A stretch of DNA of 64,000 bases from positions 646,765 through 710,764 of the forward strand of contig NZ_JABJWY010000038.1 of the NCBI RefSeq assembly GCF_013167215.1, written 5' to 3'. This document shows, in pieces, positions 45,694 to 54,471 of this stretch (within the stretch, counting starts at the first letter, position 1; each line of letters opens with the position of its first letter). The notes beneath the pieces are model-generated. The model ran no database searches. It saw only the letters and a list, made by a program, of their open reading frames with translations, and was not told the DNA's origin. Position numbers and translations under genes: made by a program. The DNA is from Sphingobacterium prati. GTDB lineage: Bacteria > Bacteroidota > Bacteroidia > Sphingobacteriales > Sphingobacteriaceae.

Positions 45694-48018
45694 ATGATGA
45701 TTGAAAAACGGATTATAGGTATTCTACTTCTGATAATTGCTTTCTTAAGCCCAGTTGGGGCACAGGAGTTCAATTGGAAGGACTACAACGTCTCTTGGAC
45801 CACACAGAGCAAAAATTCATCTGAATCCATGCCTGTAGGGGGGGGAGATATCGGGCTGAATGTTTGGGTGGAGAATGGCGAATTACTTTTGTATTTGGGG
45901 AAGACAGGTGCGTTTGATGAGAATAATACTTTATTGAAGCTCGGCCGTCTCCGCCTTCATCTGTATCCCAACCCCTTTGCGGATGGGAAATTCCAACAGG
46001 AGTTGCAGTTGGATAAAGGCCATATTATCCTTAAAGGAGAAAACAAAGGTGTTAAGGCCGAAGTAGTCGTTTGGGTAGATGTATTCAATCCCAATGTACA
46101 TCTCGAAGTCAGTGCCAATCGGAAGATCAAGGTGGAAGCAGCTTACGAGAGCTGGCGTTTTCAGGATCTGTTTCCTAAGAAGAAGGAAAATAATGCGAAT
46201 TCTTGGAAGTGGGCACCGCCAAAACCAGTGGTAACGCATAAGGATCAGATTGTGGCAGAAGCAAACAATATTATTTTCTATCATCAAAATCAAGACACTA
46301 CGGCCTTTGACCTTGTCGTCGAGCAACAAGGTCTGACAACCATTAAAGATTCGTTATATAATCCCTTGAAAAACAGGATTTCAGGCGGTCTTTTAAAAGG
46401 TGAGGATTTTGAATACGTTGGCCAGCGTTCAGGGACCTATATGAATACGCCGTACCAATCTTGGATACTCAAAAGTAAAGCGGCAAAGACCAATCACGCG
46501 CTTCAAGTGACGTTGCATGTAGGGCAACAAGCAGACTTGCAACACTGGAAAACAGCACTGGAGGATCTGGCTACACCCAAACCTACCTTTGTATCGCTCA
46601 AACGAGCGACAGAATCCTGGTGGAAATCTTTTTGGGATAGAAGTCATATCGTCATCCAGCCTGGCTTAACAGATCCCAATAATGAAGCTTGGCAGGTTGG
46701 CCGAAACTATCAGTTGTTTCGGTTTATGCTAGCGTGTAATGCTTACGGCGATTATCCAACAAAATTTAATGGCGGTTTATTCACCTATGACCCCGTCACG
46801 ATTGATAGTACATTTAAGTTCACACCGGATTTTCGTAATTGGGGTGGAGGTACCTATACGGCACAAAATCAGCGTTTGGTCTATTGGCCATTATTGAAGA
46901 GCGGCGATTTTGATCTAATGCCGGCACAATTTAAGTTTTACCAACGCCTTTTGGGAAATGCCGAATGGCGATCCAAATTTTATTGGGGTCATTCCGGTGC
47001 AAGCTTTACGGAGCAGATTGAAAATTTTGGTTTACCCAATCCAGCAGAATACAATTGGAAACGTCCAAAAGATTTCGATAAGGGCTTAGAATATAATGCT
47101 TGGCTGGAATATGAGTGGGATACCGTACTGGAGTTCTGCATGATGATGCTGGAAACCGAACGTTACAATAAATCCGATATTCAGGCTTATATACCGCTTA
47201 TCGAGAGCTCCTTGCGTTTTTTTGACGAGCATTATCAATATAGAGCACGTCGACGAGGTAGCAAGGTGCTGGATGACAAAGGTCATCTTATCTTGTATCC
47301 CGGATCTGCTGCGGAAACGTATAAAATGGCTTATAATTCGGCTACAACGATTGCGGCTTTGCAACAGGTAACTAAAGGATTGCTGGCATTGCCCGACACT
47401 TATGTCAATTCAGAATCACGTAGTTATTTTCAGGGTCTTTTGACCAGAATCCCGCCTTTGCCGCAACGTGAACTTGGAGGCAAAAAAATGTTGGCGCCAG
47501 CACAGCTATGGGCCCGGATCAACAATACCGAATCGCCACAGCTATATGGCGTTTATCCCTGGGGAATTTACGGTATTGGTAAACCCGACATGGATATTGC
47601 GCTCAATACCTATACCTATGATCCCGATGTGCTTAAATTCAAAAGTCATATCGGCTGGAAGCAGCATAATATCTTTGCCGCACGGTTGGGATTGACGGAC
47701 GAAGCGAAGCAATTGACTGTCTCGAAACTCAAAAATGCAGAACGGCGATTTCCAACCTTTTGGGGGCCGGGCTTTGACTGGGTTCCGGATCATAACTGGG
47801 GCGGTTCGGGCATGATCGGCTTACAGGAAATGCTTTTGCAGGTAGTGGATGATAAAATTTACCTTTTTCCGGCATGGCCCAAAGATTGGGATGTGGATTT
47901 TAAGCTGCATGCTCCCGGGCAGACCACCGTCGAAGGGAGGTTAAAGGATGGTAAATTATTGGATCTAAAAGTTTTTCCAAAAGAACGGGAAACAGCTATT
48001 ATCAACCTCTTAAAATAA
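45694..48018 (+). CDS. DUF5703-type (alpha/alpha)6 glycosidase-like protein
   Basis: This 774-residue protein has a signal peptide (IIGILLLIIAFLSPVGAQ). The first ~280 residues are a beta-sandwich with SESMPVGGGDIGLNVWVENG, LYLGKTGAFDENN and LGRLRLHLYPNPF, the pattern of DUF5703 N-terminal domains, related to GH95-type supersandwiches. The C-terminal part is an (alpha/alpha)6 barrel (FMLACNAYGDYPTKFNGGLF, PWGIYGIGKPD, NWGGSGMIGLQEML). GH95 enzymes cleave alpha-L-fucose or alpha-L-galactose, but this family has no activity that I know. It closes the GH78-GH2-GH106-GH127-esterase operon and is followed by a terminator. Confidence 0.85.
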   Translation: MMIEKRIIGILLLIIAFLSPVGAQEFNWKDYNVSWTTQSKNSSESMPVGGGDIGLNVWVENGELLLYLGKTGAFDENNTLLKLGRLRLHLYPNPFADGKFQQELQLDKGHIILKGENKGVKAEVVVWVDVFNPNVHLEVSANRKIKVEAAYESWRFQDLFPKKKENNANSWKWAPPKPVVTHKDQIVAEANNIIFYHQNQDTTAFDLVVEQQGLTTIKDSLYNPLKNRISGGLLKGEDFEYVGQRSGTYMNTPYQSWILKSKAAKTNHALQVTLHVGQQADLQHWKTALEDLATPKPTFVSLKRATESWWKSFWDRSHIVIQPGLTDPNNEAWQVGRNYQLFRFMLACNAYGDYPTKFNGGLFTYDPVTIDSTFKFTPDFRNWGGGTYTAQNQRLVYWPLLKSGDFDLMPAQFKFYQRLLGNAEWRSKFYWGHSGASFTEQIENFGLPNPAEYNWKRPKDFDKGLEYNAWLEYEWDTVLEFCMMMLETERYNKSDIQAYIPLIESSLRFFDEHYQYRARRRGSKVLDDKGHLILYPGSAAETYKMAYNSATTIAALQQVTKGLLALPDTYVNSESRSYFQGLLTRIPPLPQRELGGKKMLAPAQLWARINNTESPQLYGVYPWGIYGIGKPDMDIALNTYTYDPDVLKFKSHIGWKQHNIFAARLGLTDEAKQLTVSKLKNAERRFPTFWGPGFDWVPDHNWGGSGMIGLQEMLLQVVDDKIYLFPAWPKDWDVDFKLHAPGQTTVEGRLKDGKLLDLKVFPKERETAIINLLK

Positions 48019-48147
48019 GCTATTCGTGGATTGCTAAAGATATATTATCGCTTATGAATTGATTTAAGCATTGCGAGCCGGAGCAAAAGTATACACTTTA
48101 TGAATGCGTGAATCCTACCTTGCAAAAAATACAAGGCTAAATAAATA

Positions 48148-48190
48148 AAACTGGGCTGTCCATTATTTTGGGTAGCCCAGTTTGTGTTTT
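48148..48190 (+). terminator. Rho-independent terminator after glycosidase operon
   Basis: AAACTGGGCT (48148-48157) pairs with AGCCCAGTTT (48174-48183), with TCC/GGG-type pairing inside and an ATTATTTT loop. GTGTTTTT follows. It lies between the DUF5703 gene and rhaT, so it should separate the glycosidase operon from the rhamnose catabolic operon. Confidence 0.8.
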
Positions 48191-48212
48191 TGACCCTTTA
48201 TGGAAGGAAGGT

Positions 48213-48231
48213 CATAACAGTGCATAACAGT
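48213..48231. promoter_or_regulatory. Tandem CATAACAGT direct repeat upstream of rhaT
   Basis: CATAACAGT occurs at 48213-48221 and again at 48223-48231, a 10-bp period that places both copies on one face of the helix. It lies ~52 bp before the rhaT start and after the terminator, in the expected control region. Paired direct repeats are typical of AraC-family sites, and rhamnose operons are commonly controlled by such regulators (RhaR/RhaS). No such regulator is encoded in the window. Confidence 0.5.
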
Positions 48232-48283
48232 TCTAAAAAACCAATGAATTAACTTAGTTGCTAAGAACCTAAATAACGTTTAT

Positions 48284-49360
48284 ATGAATGCAGTTTTCGG
48301 AGTTATATTTCATTTCATAGGCGGATTCGCCTCGGGAAGTTTTTATGTGCCGTACAAAAAAGTAAAAGGATGGTCCTGGGAGTCCATGTGGATTTTAGGG
48401 GGGCTTTTTTCGTGGATTATTGTGCCGCCTATAGCGGCGATGTTAACCATCCCCAATTTTGCTGAAATTATTAAAAGTACAGATAACACCATATTAGGTT
48501 ATACTTTTTTGTTTGGTTTACTTTGGGGAATTGGTGGATTAACCTACGGTCTTGGTGTGCGCTATCTCGGCGTTTCGTTAGGTAGCAGCATTATTTTGGG
48601 GCTTAGCATGGTCTTTGGTTCTTTGATGCCCAGCATCTATTATTTTTTCAATAAGGCCGAGGGCAAACATGGCATAGATTATTTTTTCACTACCAAATCG
48701 GGTATCTGTATCCTTCTTGGACTTTTGGTCTGTGTGCTTGGTGTCTATCTATGTGGTAAAGCTGGTGTTTCAAAAGAAAAACACTTATCCACGTTATCCA
48801 CAGAAAGCAAGTCCGATTATAATTTTGGTTTAGGGATCGTTGTGGCTATTGTTTCAGGAATATTGAGTGCTTGTTTCAATTTCGGTATTGAAGCGGGAAA
48901 GCCCATGGCTGATGTGGCAAATATATTGTGGAAGTCTACTAATCCAAATCAAGGTGAATTTCTTTACCAAAATAATGTCACTTACATTGTGATTTTATGG
49001 GGTGGTTTTACGACTAATTTCCTATGGTGTCTTTACCTTTTGATCAAGAACAAAACGTTTTCGGATTATACGAAATCGGATGCACCGAAAGGCAAAAATT
49101 TCCTTTTATGTGCTTTAGCAGGAACGACTTGGTACTTACAGTTTTTCTTTTACGGTATGGGCGAAAGCCGCTTGGGTAATGGAGCTAGTTCTTGGATATT
49201 GCATATGGCGTTTATCATTTTGATATCAAATGCTTGGGGTGTGGTACTCAAAGAATGGAAAGGTGTAGATCGGCCTACCTATCGTTCCATAATAGCTGGT
49301 ATCGTGACAATTATCATCTCCATTTGTATCGTGGGATTTGCTAAAACATTAGAAAATTAA
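48284..49360 (+). CDS. rhaT: L-rhamnose/H+ symporter RhaT
   Basis: This 358-residue inner-membrane protein has about ten hydrophobic segments. Its N-terminus (AVFGVIFHFIGGFASGSFYVPYKKVKGWSWE, read in parts), the LWGIGGLTYGLGVRYLGVSLG segment and LSACFNFGIEAG match the RhaT family of the drug/metabolite transporter superfamily. It imports free L-rhamnose with a proton. It starts the rhamnose catabolic operon, with the bifunctional aldolase/dehydrogenase 23 bp downstream. This fits uptake of rhamnose released by the GH78 and GH106 enzymes of the same window. Confidence 0.95.
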   Translation: MNAVFGVIFHFIGGFASGSFYVPYKKVKGWSWESMWILGGLFSWIIVPPIAAMLTIPNFAEIIKSTDNTILGYTFLFGLLWGIGGLTYGLGVRYLGVSLGSSIILGLSMVFGSLMPSIYYFFNKAEGKHGIDYFFTTKSGICILLGLLVCVLGVYLCGKAGVSKEKHLSTLSTESKSDYNFGLGIVVAIVSGILSACFNFGIEAGKPMADVANILWKSTNPNQGEFLYQNNVTYIVILWGGFTTNFLWCLYLLIKNKTFSDYTKSDAPKGKNFLLCALAGTTWYLQFFFYGMGESRLGNGASSWILHMAFIILISNAWGVVLKEWKGVDRPTYRSIIAGIVTIIISICIVGFAKTLEN

Positions 49361-49383
49361 TATTAAAACAAAATATAGAAGAA

Positions 49384-51492
49384 GTGAAAACGTACAAACA
49401 TGTCAATTATTTATGGGACGATCAGAAAGCTCAAACACTTCGTGGTGATGAGGTAGCTTTGTTGTTATATCGTTCAAATATTCTAGGTGCAGATTTAAGA
49501 ATCACAAATTATGGCGGTGGTAATACGTCTTGTAAAGTTGTGGAAAAAGATCCGTTGACAGGCGAAGAAGTTGATGTGATGTGGATTAAAGGATCTGGTG
49601 GAGACATCGGAACGTTAAAAAAGTCAGGTCTTGCGGCTCTTTATTTGCAACGTCTCCGCAATTTGGAGAATGTCTATCGTGGTCTTGAACATGAAGATGA
49701 AATGGTTGAGTTATTTAACCATTGTATCTATGATTTAGCGTCAAAAGCGCCTTCTATAGATACGCCTTTACATGGATTCTTACCATTTAAACATATTGAT
49801 CATTTACATCCCGATGCTGCGATTGCGATTGCTGCGGCCAAAGATGGTAAAAAAATTACGCAGGAATTGTTCGGCGGAACCATTGGCTGGGTAGACTGGC
49901 AACGTCCGGGATTCGATCTGGGACTGCAATTGCGTGCCTGCTTGGAAGAAAATCCAGGTATCCGTGGTATTATGTTGGGGTCACATGGTTTATTTACTTG
50001 GGGTGATACAGCGTACGAATGTTATATCAATTCCTTGGATGTAATCGAAGCTTGTGCGGAGTATCTTGAGCAAAACTATGGCAAAAAAGCACCTGTATTT
50101 GGTGGGCAGAACGTAACTAGCTTGAGCAAGGAGGAAAGAACGTCACAGGCAGCCAAACTCGCTCCTGTTTTACGAGGTTTCTGTTCAAGTGAACGTCACA
50201 TGATCGGACACTTCACGGATGATGAGCGTGTATTGGAATTTATCAATTCACATGATTTAGAACGTTTGGCCCCGCTTGGTACAAGCTGTCCTGACCACTT
50301 CTTAAGAACTAAAATTCAACCGTTGGTATTGAATCTGGATAAATCAGAAGATCTGGACAATGTGGAGGAACTAAAAGCGAAATTGACGCCATTGTTTGAA
50401 GCGTACCGTGAAATGTATGCACAATATTACGAAAACTGTAAACATGAAAACAGCCCAGCTGTACGTGATAAAAATCCGGTCATTGTTTTGTATCCAGGTG
50501 TTGGTATGTTTGCTTTTGCCAAAGACAAACAAACGGCACGTGTAGCGGCAGAATTCTATACCAATGCGATCAACGTAATGAAAGGGGCCGAAGCCGTAAG
50601 TGAATACACTGCTTTGCCTCGTCAGGAAGCGTTTGATATTGAATATTGGTTACTGGAAGAAGCAAAGCTTCAACGTATGCCAAAGCCAAAAGCTTTGTCT
50701 GGAAAAATTGCCTTGGTCACTGGAAGCGGTGGCGGTATCGGAAAAGCAATTGCCAAAAAGATGGCTCAAGAAGGTGCTGTTATTGTCTTAAATGATATCA
50801 ATACAGAGCGTTTGGAGTCGAGTAAAGCAGAATTTGTAGCTGAGTTTGGAAAAGATGCAGTCATCGCTACGATCCTTGATGTAACCAATGCGGAATCCAT
50901 CAAGGACGCCTTAAAAGATGCTGCTTTAGCATTTGGTGGTATCGATATTGTCGTAAATAATGCGGGATTATCGATTTCCAAGACAATCGAAGATCATACA
51001 GAGAAAGATTGGGATTTATTGTACAATGTATTGGTAAAAGGCCAATTCTTAGTTACTCAAGGAGCGACTTCACTCTTAAAAGGCCAAGCAATCGGTGGCG
51101 ATATCATCAACATCGTCAGTAAAAATGCCTTGGTTAGTGGTCCTAATAACACCGGATACGGAAGTGCAAAAGCTGCACAATTGCATTTAAGTCGTTTATG
51201 TGCAGCAGAGTTAGGGCCTGCAGGAGTACGTGTAAACGTTGTGAATCCAGATGCAGTTATTTCAGATAGCAATATCTGGGCGGGTGGATGGGCTGAGGGA
51301 CGCGCTAAGGCTTATGGCATCACGGTCGCTGAATTACCAGCTTACTATGCAAAACGCACGCTTTTGAATCAGATCATCCTTCCAGAAGACATTGCAAACG
51401 CATGTTTTGCTTTTGTCGGTGGATTATTGCATAAATCTACTGGAAATGTTCTAAACGTTGACGGTGGTGTTGCTATGGCGTTTGTACGCTAA
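49384..51492 (+). CDS. rhaEW: Bifunctional rhamnulose-1-phosphate aldolase/L-lactaldehyde dehydrogenase
   Basis: This 702-residue cytoplasmic fusion uses a GTG start at 49384; no nearby in-frame ATG fits. Residues ~1-420 are a class II aldolase domain (ITNYGGGNTSCKV, HGFLPFKHIDHLHPD with metal-binding His residues, LGSHGLFTWG). Residues ~435-702 form a short-chain dehydrogenase (TGSGGGIGKAIA at ~446, NNAGLS, and YGSAK at ~593 with catalytic Tyr/Lys). This layout is that of B. subtilis YuxG and RhaEW proteins: rhamnulose-1-phosphate gives dihydroxyacetone phosphate and L-lactaldehyde, and the latter is oxidised to lactate. The gene lies between rhaT and the isomerase gene, completing the pathway without a separate aldolase. 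Confidence 0.94.
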   Translation: MKTYKHVNYLWDDQKAQTLRGDEVALLLYRSNILGADLRITNYGGGNTSCKVVEKDPLTGEEVDVMWIKGSGGDIGTLKKSGLAALYLQRLRNLENVYRGLEHEDEMVELFNHCIYDLASKAPSIDTPLHGFLPFKHIDHLHPDAAIAIAAAKDGKKITQELFGGTIGWVDWQRPGFDLGLQLRACLEENPGIRGIMLGSHGLFTWGDTAYECYINSLDVIEACAEYLEQNYGKKAPVFGGQNVTSLSKEERTSQAAKLAPVLRGFCSSERHMIGHFTDDERVLEFINSHDLERLAPLGTSCPDHFLRTKIQPLVLNLDKSEDLDNVEELKAKLTPLFEAYREMYAQYYENCKHENSPAVRDKNPVIVLYPGVGMFAFAKDKQTARVAAEFYTNAINVMKGAEAVSEYTALPRQEAFDIEYWLLEEAKLQRMPKPKALSGKIALVTGSGGGIGKAIAKKMAQEGAVIVLNDINTERLESSKAEFVAEFGKDAVIATILDVTNAESIKDALKDAALAFGGIDIVVNNAGLSISKTIEDHTEKDWDLLYNVLVKGQFLVTQGATSLLKGQAIGGDIINIVSKNALVSGPNNTGYGSAKAAQLHLSRLCAAELGPAGVRVNVVNPDAVISDSNIWAGGWAEGRAKAYGITVAELPAYYAKRTLLNQIILPEDIANACFAFVGGLLHKSTGNVLNVDGGVAMAFVR

Positions 51493-51573
51493 TTTTTATA
51501 TCTTAGGTGTCGCGTTCAGAAAGGGAAAAGATGTGCGCGACACCTAGCATTTTTACACGATAACCATTAAATC

Positions 51574-52848
51574 ATGATTTTAGATAAGAAAATTATAGAT
51601 CAGCACAATAACCAATTAAAAGATAAGCATAAAAGAGCATTTGACTATGTGTCGGGAGATATTGCAAAGGTAGATGAAATTCTGGATAAACTTCAAAAGT
51701 TTCAAATTGCCATACCAAGCTGGGCATTAGGTACAGGTGGAACTCGTTTTGGCCGTTTTTCCGGTGCTGGTGAGCCGGGTACTTTAGAGCAAAAGCTAGA
51801 GGATGTTGGCTTGCTACATGCGCTTAACAAATCGAGCGGAGCAATTTCACTACACATCCCCTGGGATATCCCTTCAGATGCAGAAAAAATTAAAGCATTG
51901 GCATCTTCCTTGGACATCGGATTTGATGCAGTAAACTCCAATACGTTTCAAGATCAGGCAGGTCAGGAACATAGCTATAAGTTTGGCTCACTACACCATG
52001 TCGATCCAAAAGTTCGTCAGCAAGCTGTCGACCATAATATTGAAGTCATCAACTATGGCAAAGCAGTTGGTTCTAAAGCGTTGACAGTTTGGTTGGCCGA
52101 TGGATCATCCTTCCCCGGACAGTTGAATTTCAGAGAAGCTTTCCAAAATACCTTATCGAGCTTACAGGAAATCTACAAACACTTGCCGGAAGATTGGAAA
52201 CTTTTTGTAGAGTACAAAGCATTTGAACCGTATTTTTACTCCATGACAATTGGTGATTGGGGACAATCCCTGTTGTTGGCAAACAAATTAGGACCGAAAG
52301 CATATACATTAGTTGATTTGGGACACCATCTCCCAAATGCAAATATTGAACAAATTGTTTCTTTATTGTTGATGGAAGGCAAATTGGGCGGATTCCATTT
52401 CAATGATAGCAAATATGCCGACGATGACCTGACTGCAGGTAGTATCAAACCTTATCAGCTATTCTTGATCTTTAATGAATTGATCGAGGGTATGGATGTG
52501 AAAGGTATTGATCATGCGAGCGGACTGGGTTGGATGATTGATGCCTCTCATAATTTAAAAGATCCATTGGTAGACCTTTTACAGTCAGTTGAAGCGATTA
52601 AGATTGCATATGCTCAGGCTTTGCTGGTCGATCGTAAAGCGTTGAAACAGGCACAGCAAGCAAATGATATTGTGAAAGCCCAGGAGATATTGCAAGATGC
52701 ATTCCGGACAGATGTTAGACCCTTAGTAGCTGAGGCTAGATTAAGAAGTGGGGCGGCTTTAAATCCTGTTCAATTGTTCAATGAAGGAAATTTACGCAGT
52801 AAACTTATCGAGGAACGCGGAGTAAATTCTGTAGCTACAGGTTTGTAA
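51574..52848 (+). CDS. rhaI: L-rhamnose isomerase (Pseudomonas-type RhaI)
   Basis: This 424-residue cytoplasmic TIM barrel resembles the short, Pseudomonas stutzeri-type L-rhamnose isomerases rather than the E. coli RhaA type. Likely metal-binding segments are VEYKAFEP (Glu ~213), DLGHHLPN (~248) and HFNDSKYADDDL (~275-286). The N-terminal IPSWALGTGGTRFGRF loop and ISLHIPWD are typical of the family. It converts L-rhamnose to L-rhamnulose. It lies 81 bp after the aldolase gene and 12 bp before the kinase gene. Conversion of other aldoses is known for the family but unlikely to be its main job here. Confidence 0.95.
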   Translation: MILDKKIIDQHNNQLKDKHKRAFDYVSGDIAKVDEILDKLQKFQIAIPSWALGTGGTRFGRFSGAGEPGTLEQKLEDVGLLHALNKSSGAISLHIPWDIPSDAEKIKALASSLDIGFDAVNSNTFQDQAGQEHSYKFGSLHHVDPKVRQQAVDHNIEVINYGKAVGSKALTVWLADGSSFPGQLNFREAFQNTLSSLQEIYKHLPEDWKLFVEYKAFEPYFYSMTIGDWGQSLLLANKLGPKAYTLVDLGHHLPNANIEQIVSLLLMEGKLGGFHFNDSKYADDDLTAGSIKPYQLFLIFNELIEGMDVKGIDHASGLGWMIDASHNLKDPLVDLLQSVEAIKIAYAQALLVDRKALKQAQQANDIVKAQEILQDAFRTDVRPLVAEARLRSGAALNPVQLFNEGNLRSKLIEERGVNSVATGL

Positions 52849-52860
52849 TAGGGAAAAAGA

Positions 52861-54228
52861 ATGAAGGGGAAACCAATACCAGTAGTCGCAATATTCGACG
52901 TTGGGAAGACGAACAAGAAATTATTTCTCTTTAACGAGCAGTACCAAATCGTATTTGAACGTTCGGCTCGTTTTTTGGAGACTGTAGATGAGGATGGCGA
53001 TCATTGTGAGAATTTGGAGAGTTTGCGTCTGTCAGTATTTGATTCTTTACATGAAGTGTTCCGAAAAGGGGAATTTGAAATTAAAGCAATTAATTTTACA
53101 TCCTATGGGGCAAGCTTTGTGTACATTGATAAGGATGGACGCCCATTGACACCCCTGTATAATTATCTAAAAGAATATCCGAAAAAGTTATTGGAATCCT
53201 TTTATGCGCAATTTGGTGGTAAGGATAAATTTTCAATTGAAACATCATCACCTAGTTTAGGTAGTCTAAATTCAGGACTACAGGTCTATCGTCTGTCAAA
53301 ACTTAAACCAGCAGTATTTAAGGAAGTAAAGTGGGCGCTACACCTTCCACAATACTTGAGTTATCTGATCTCGGGGCAAGCTTATTCGGATATGACAAGT
53401 ATTGGATGTCATACAGCGTTATGGGATTTTAGTAAAAATAATTATCATAAGTGGGTAGAAGATACAGGAATTATTGAAAAAATGGCACCGATCGTTCAGG
53501 GAGATCGTCTTTACAGAGCGACATTTCCGGGCAGTGGTTATCTCGTAGGTAGCGGTTTGCACGACAGCTCGTCTGCATTGATCCCTTATTTATTGAATTT
53601 TCATGAACCTTTTATATTGATTTCGACAGGAACCTGGTGTATTTCTTTTAATCCGTTCAACATTGATCCGCTCACCAAAGAAGAACTTCACAGTGACTGT
53701 CTTTTGTATATGACCTATACGGGGAAACCCGTGAAAGCATCACGACTATTTGCAGGATATGAGCATGAGGAACAAATAAAACGTATTGCTAAGGTATTCC
53801 AGATTTCCACAGGTAAATTTAAGCAGATCGATTTGGATTGGACAATAATAGAAAAATATCAAGCCTTGGATATTTCAGATGAATTGTCTGCTTTTTCCAC
53901 GATTGATCTGAGTCATTTTGGCGATTATATTGAAGCTTATCACGTGCTAATGATGCATTTGGTCAAGGCTCAAGTGAAGGCGACTATGCTTGTCATGAAT
54001 CAAACCGGAGTGCAGCGAATATTTGTGGACGGCGGCTTTAGTCGTAATCACATATATATGGGACTACTGGCTCAAGCCTTTCCAAATAGTGAAGTGTTTG
54101 GAGCCTCCATGGCACAAGCAACAGCACTTGGTGCTGCTTTAGTGATTCATGATCATTGGAATAGCCGGGCGATTCCCAATGATATTATTGAGTTAAGGTA
54201 TTTTAGAACCAAGCAGCAAACACATTAG
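52861..54228 (+). CDS. Rhamnulokinase-like FGGY carbohydrate kinase
   Basis: The 455-residue protein has FGGY-family features. An N-terminal phosphate-binding strand lies at IFDVGKTNKKLFLF (~12-25). YGASFVYIDKDGRPLTPLYNY follows, with a substrate region at SSPSLGSLNSGLQVYRL. The C-terminal adenosine-binding FVDGGFSRNHIYMGLLAQAF completes the pattern. Its position as the last gene after rhaT, aldolase/dehydrogenase and rhaI makes L-rhamnulose the expected substrate, giving rhamnulose-1-phosphate. It belongs to the shorter Bacteroidota-type kinase group rather than E. coli RhaB. A strong terminator begins ~50 bp after its stop. Confidence 0.92.
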   Translation: MKGKPIPVVAIFDVGKTNKKLFLFNEQYQIVFERSARFLETVDEDGDHCENLESLRLSVFDSLHEVFRKGEFEIKAINFTSYGASFVYIDKDGRPLTPLYNYLKEYPKKLLESFYAQFGGKDKFSIETSSPSLGSLNSGLQVYRLSKLKPAVFKEVKWALHLPQYLSYLISGQAYSDMTSIGCHTALWDFSKNNYHKWVEDTGIIEKMAPIVQGDRLYRATFPGSGYLVGSGLHDSSSALIPYLLNFHEPFILISTGTWCISFNPFNIDPLTKEELHSDCLLYMTYTGKPVKASRLFAGYEHEEQIKRIAKVFQISTGKFKQIDLDWTIIEKYQALDISDELSAFSTIDLSHFGDYIEAYHVLMMHLVKAQVKATMLVMNQTGVQRIFVDGGFSRNHIYMGLLAQAFPNSEVFGASMAQATALGAALVIHDHWNSRAIPNDIIELRYFRTKQQTH

Positions 54229-54278
54229 TGCGATGTTATAGTTGAATAGGATTTAGTTTTTTTATTAGTTATCGTTTG

Positions 54279-54311
54279 AGGTCAGACAAATCGTTGTCTG
54301 GCCTTATTTTT
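54279..54311 (+). terminator. Rho-independent terminator after rhamnose operon
   Basis: AGGTCAGACAA (54279-54289), loop ATCG and TTGTCTGGCCT (54294-54304) form an 11-bp stem with one G-U pair, followed by TATTTTT. It ends the rhaT-kinase transcript. Confidence 0.87.
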
Positions 54312-54392
54312 AACTAATTACCATAGCCATTTGCTTGCGGTAAAAATGGTTAAAGGCCTTTCGAAGAAAGTGAATAAGAAAGAGCAATGTAT

Positions 54393-54418
54393 TTTAGGAA
54401 ATGATAAACATTTCTAAA
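54393..54418. repeat. Near-perfect inverted repeat upstream of GH43-like gene
   Basis: TTTA-G-GAAATG and CATTTC-TAAA are separated by five bases, with one bulged G in the left arm. It lies ~55 bp before the next gene start, after the rhamnose terminator, where an operator would be expected. I find no TAnnTTTG promoter match beside it, so its role is uncertain. Confidence 0.35.
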
Positions 54419-54471
54419 AAGTTAAAAGGAATCACAGGTTGATGATTGTAAAATGATAAATTTCAGAAACT

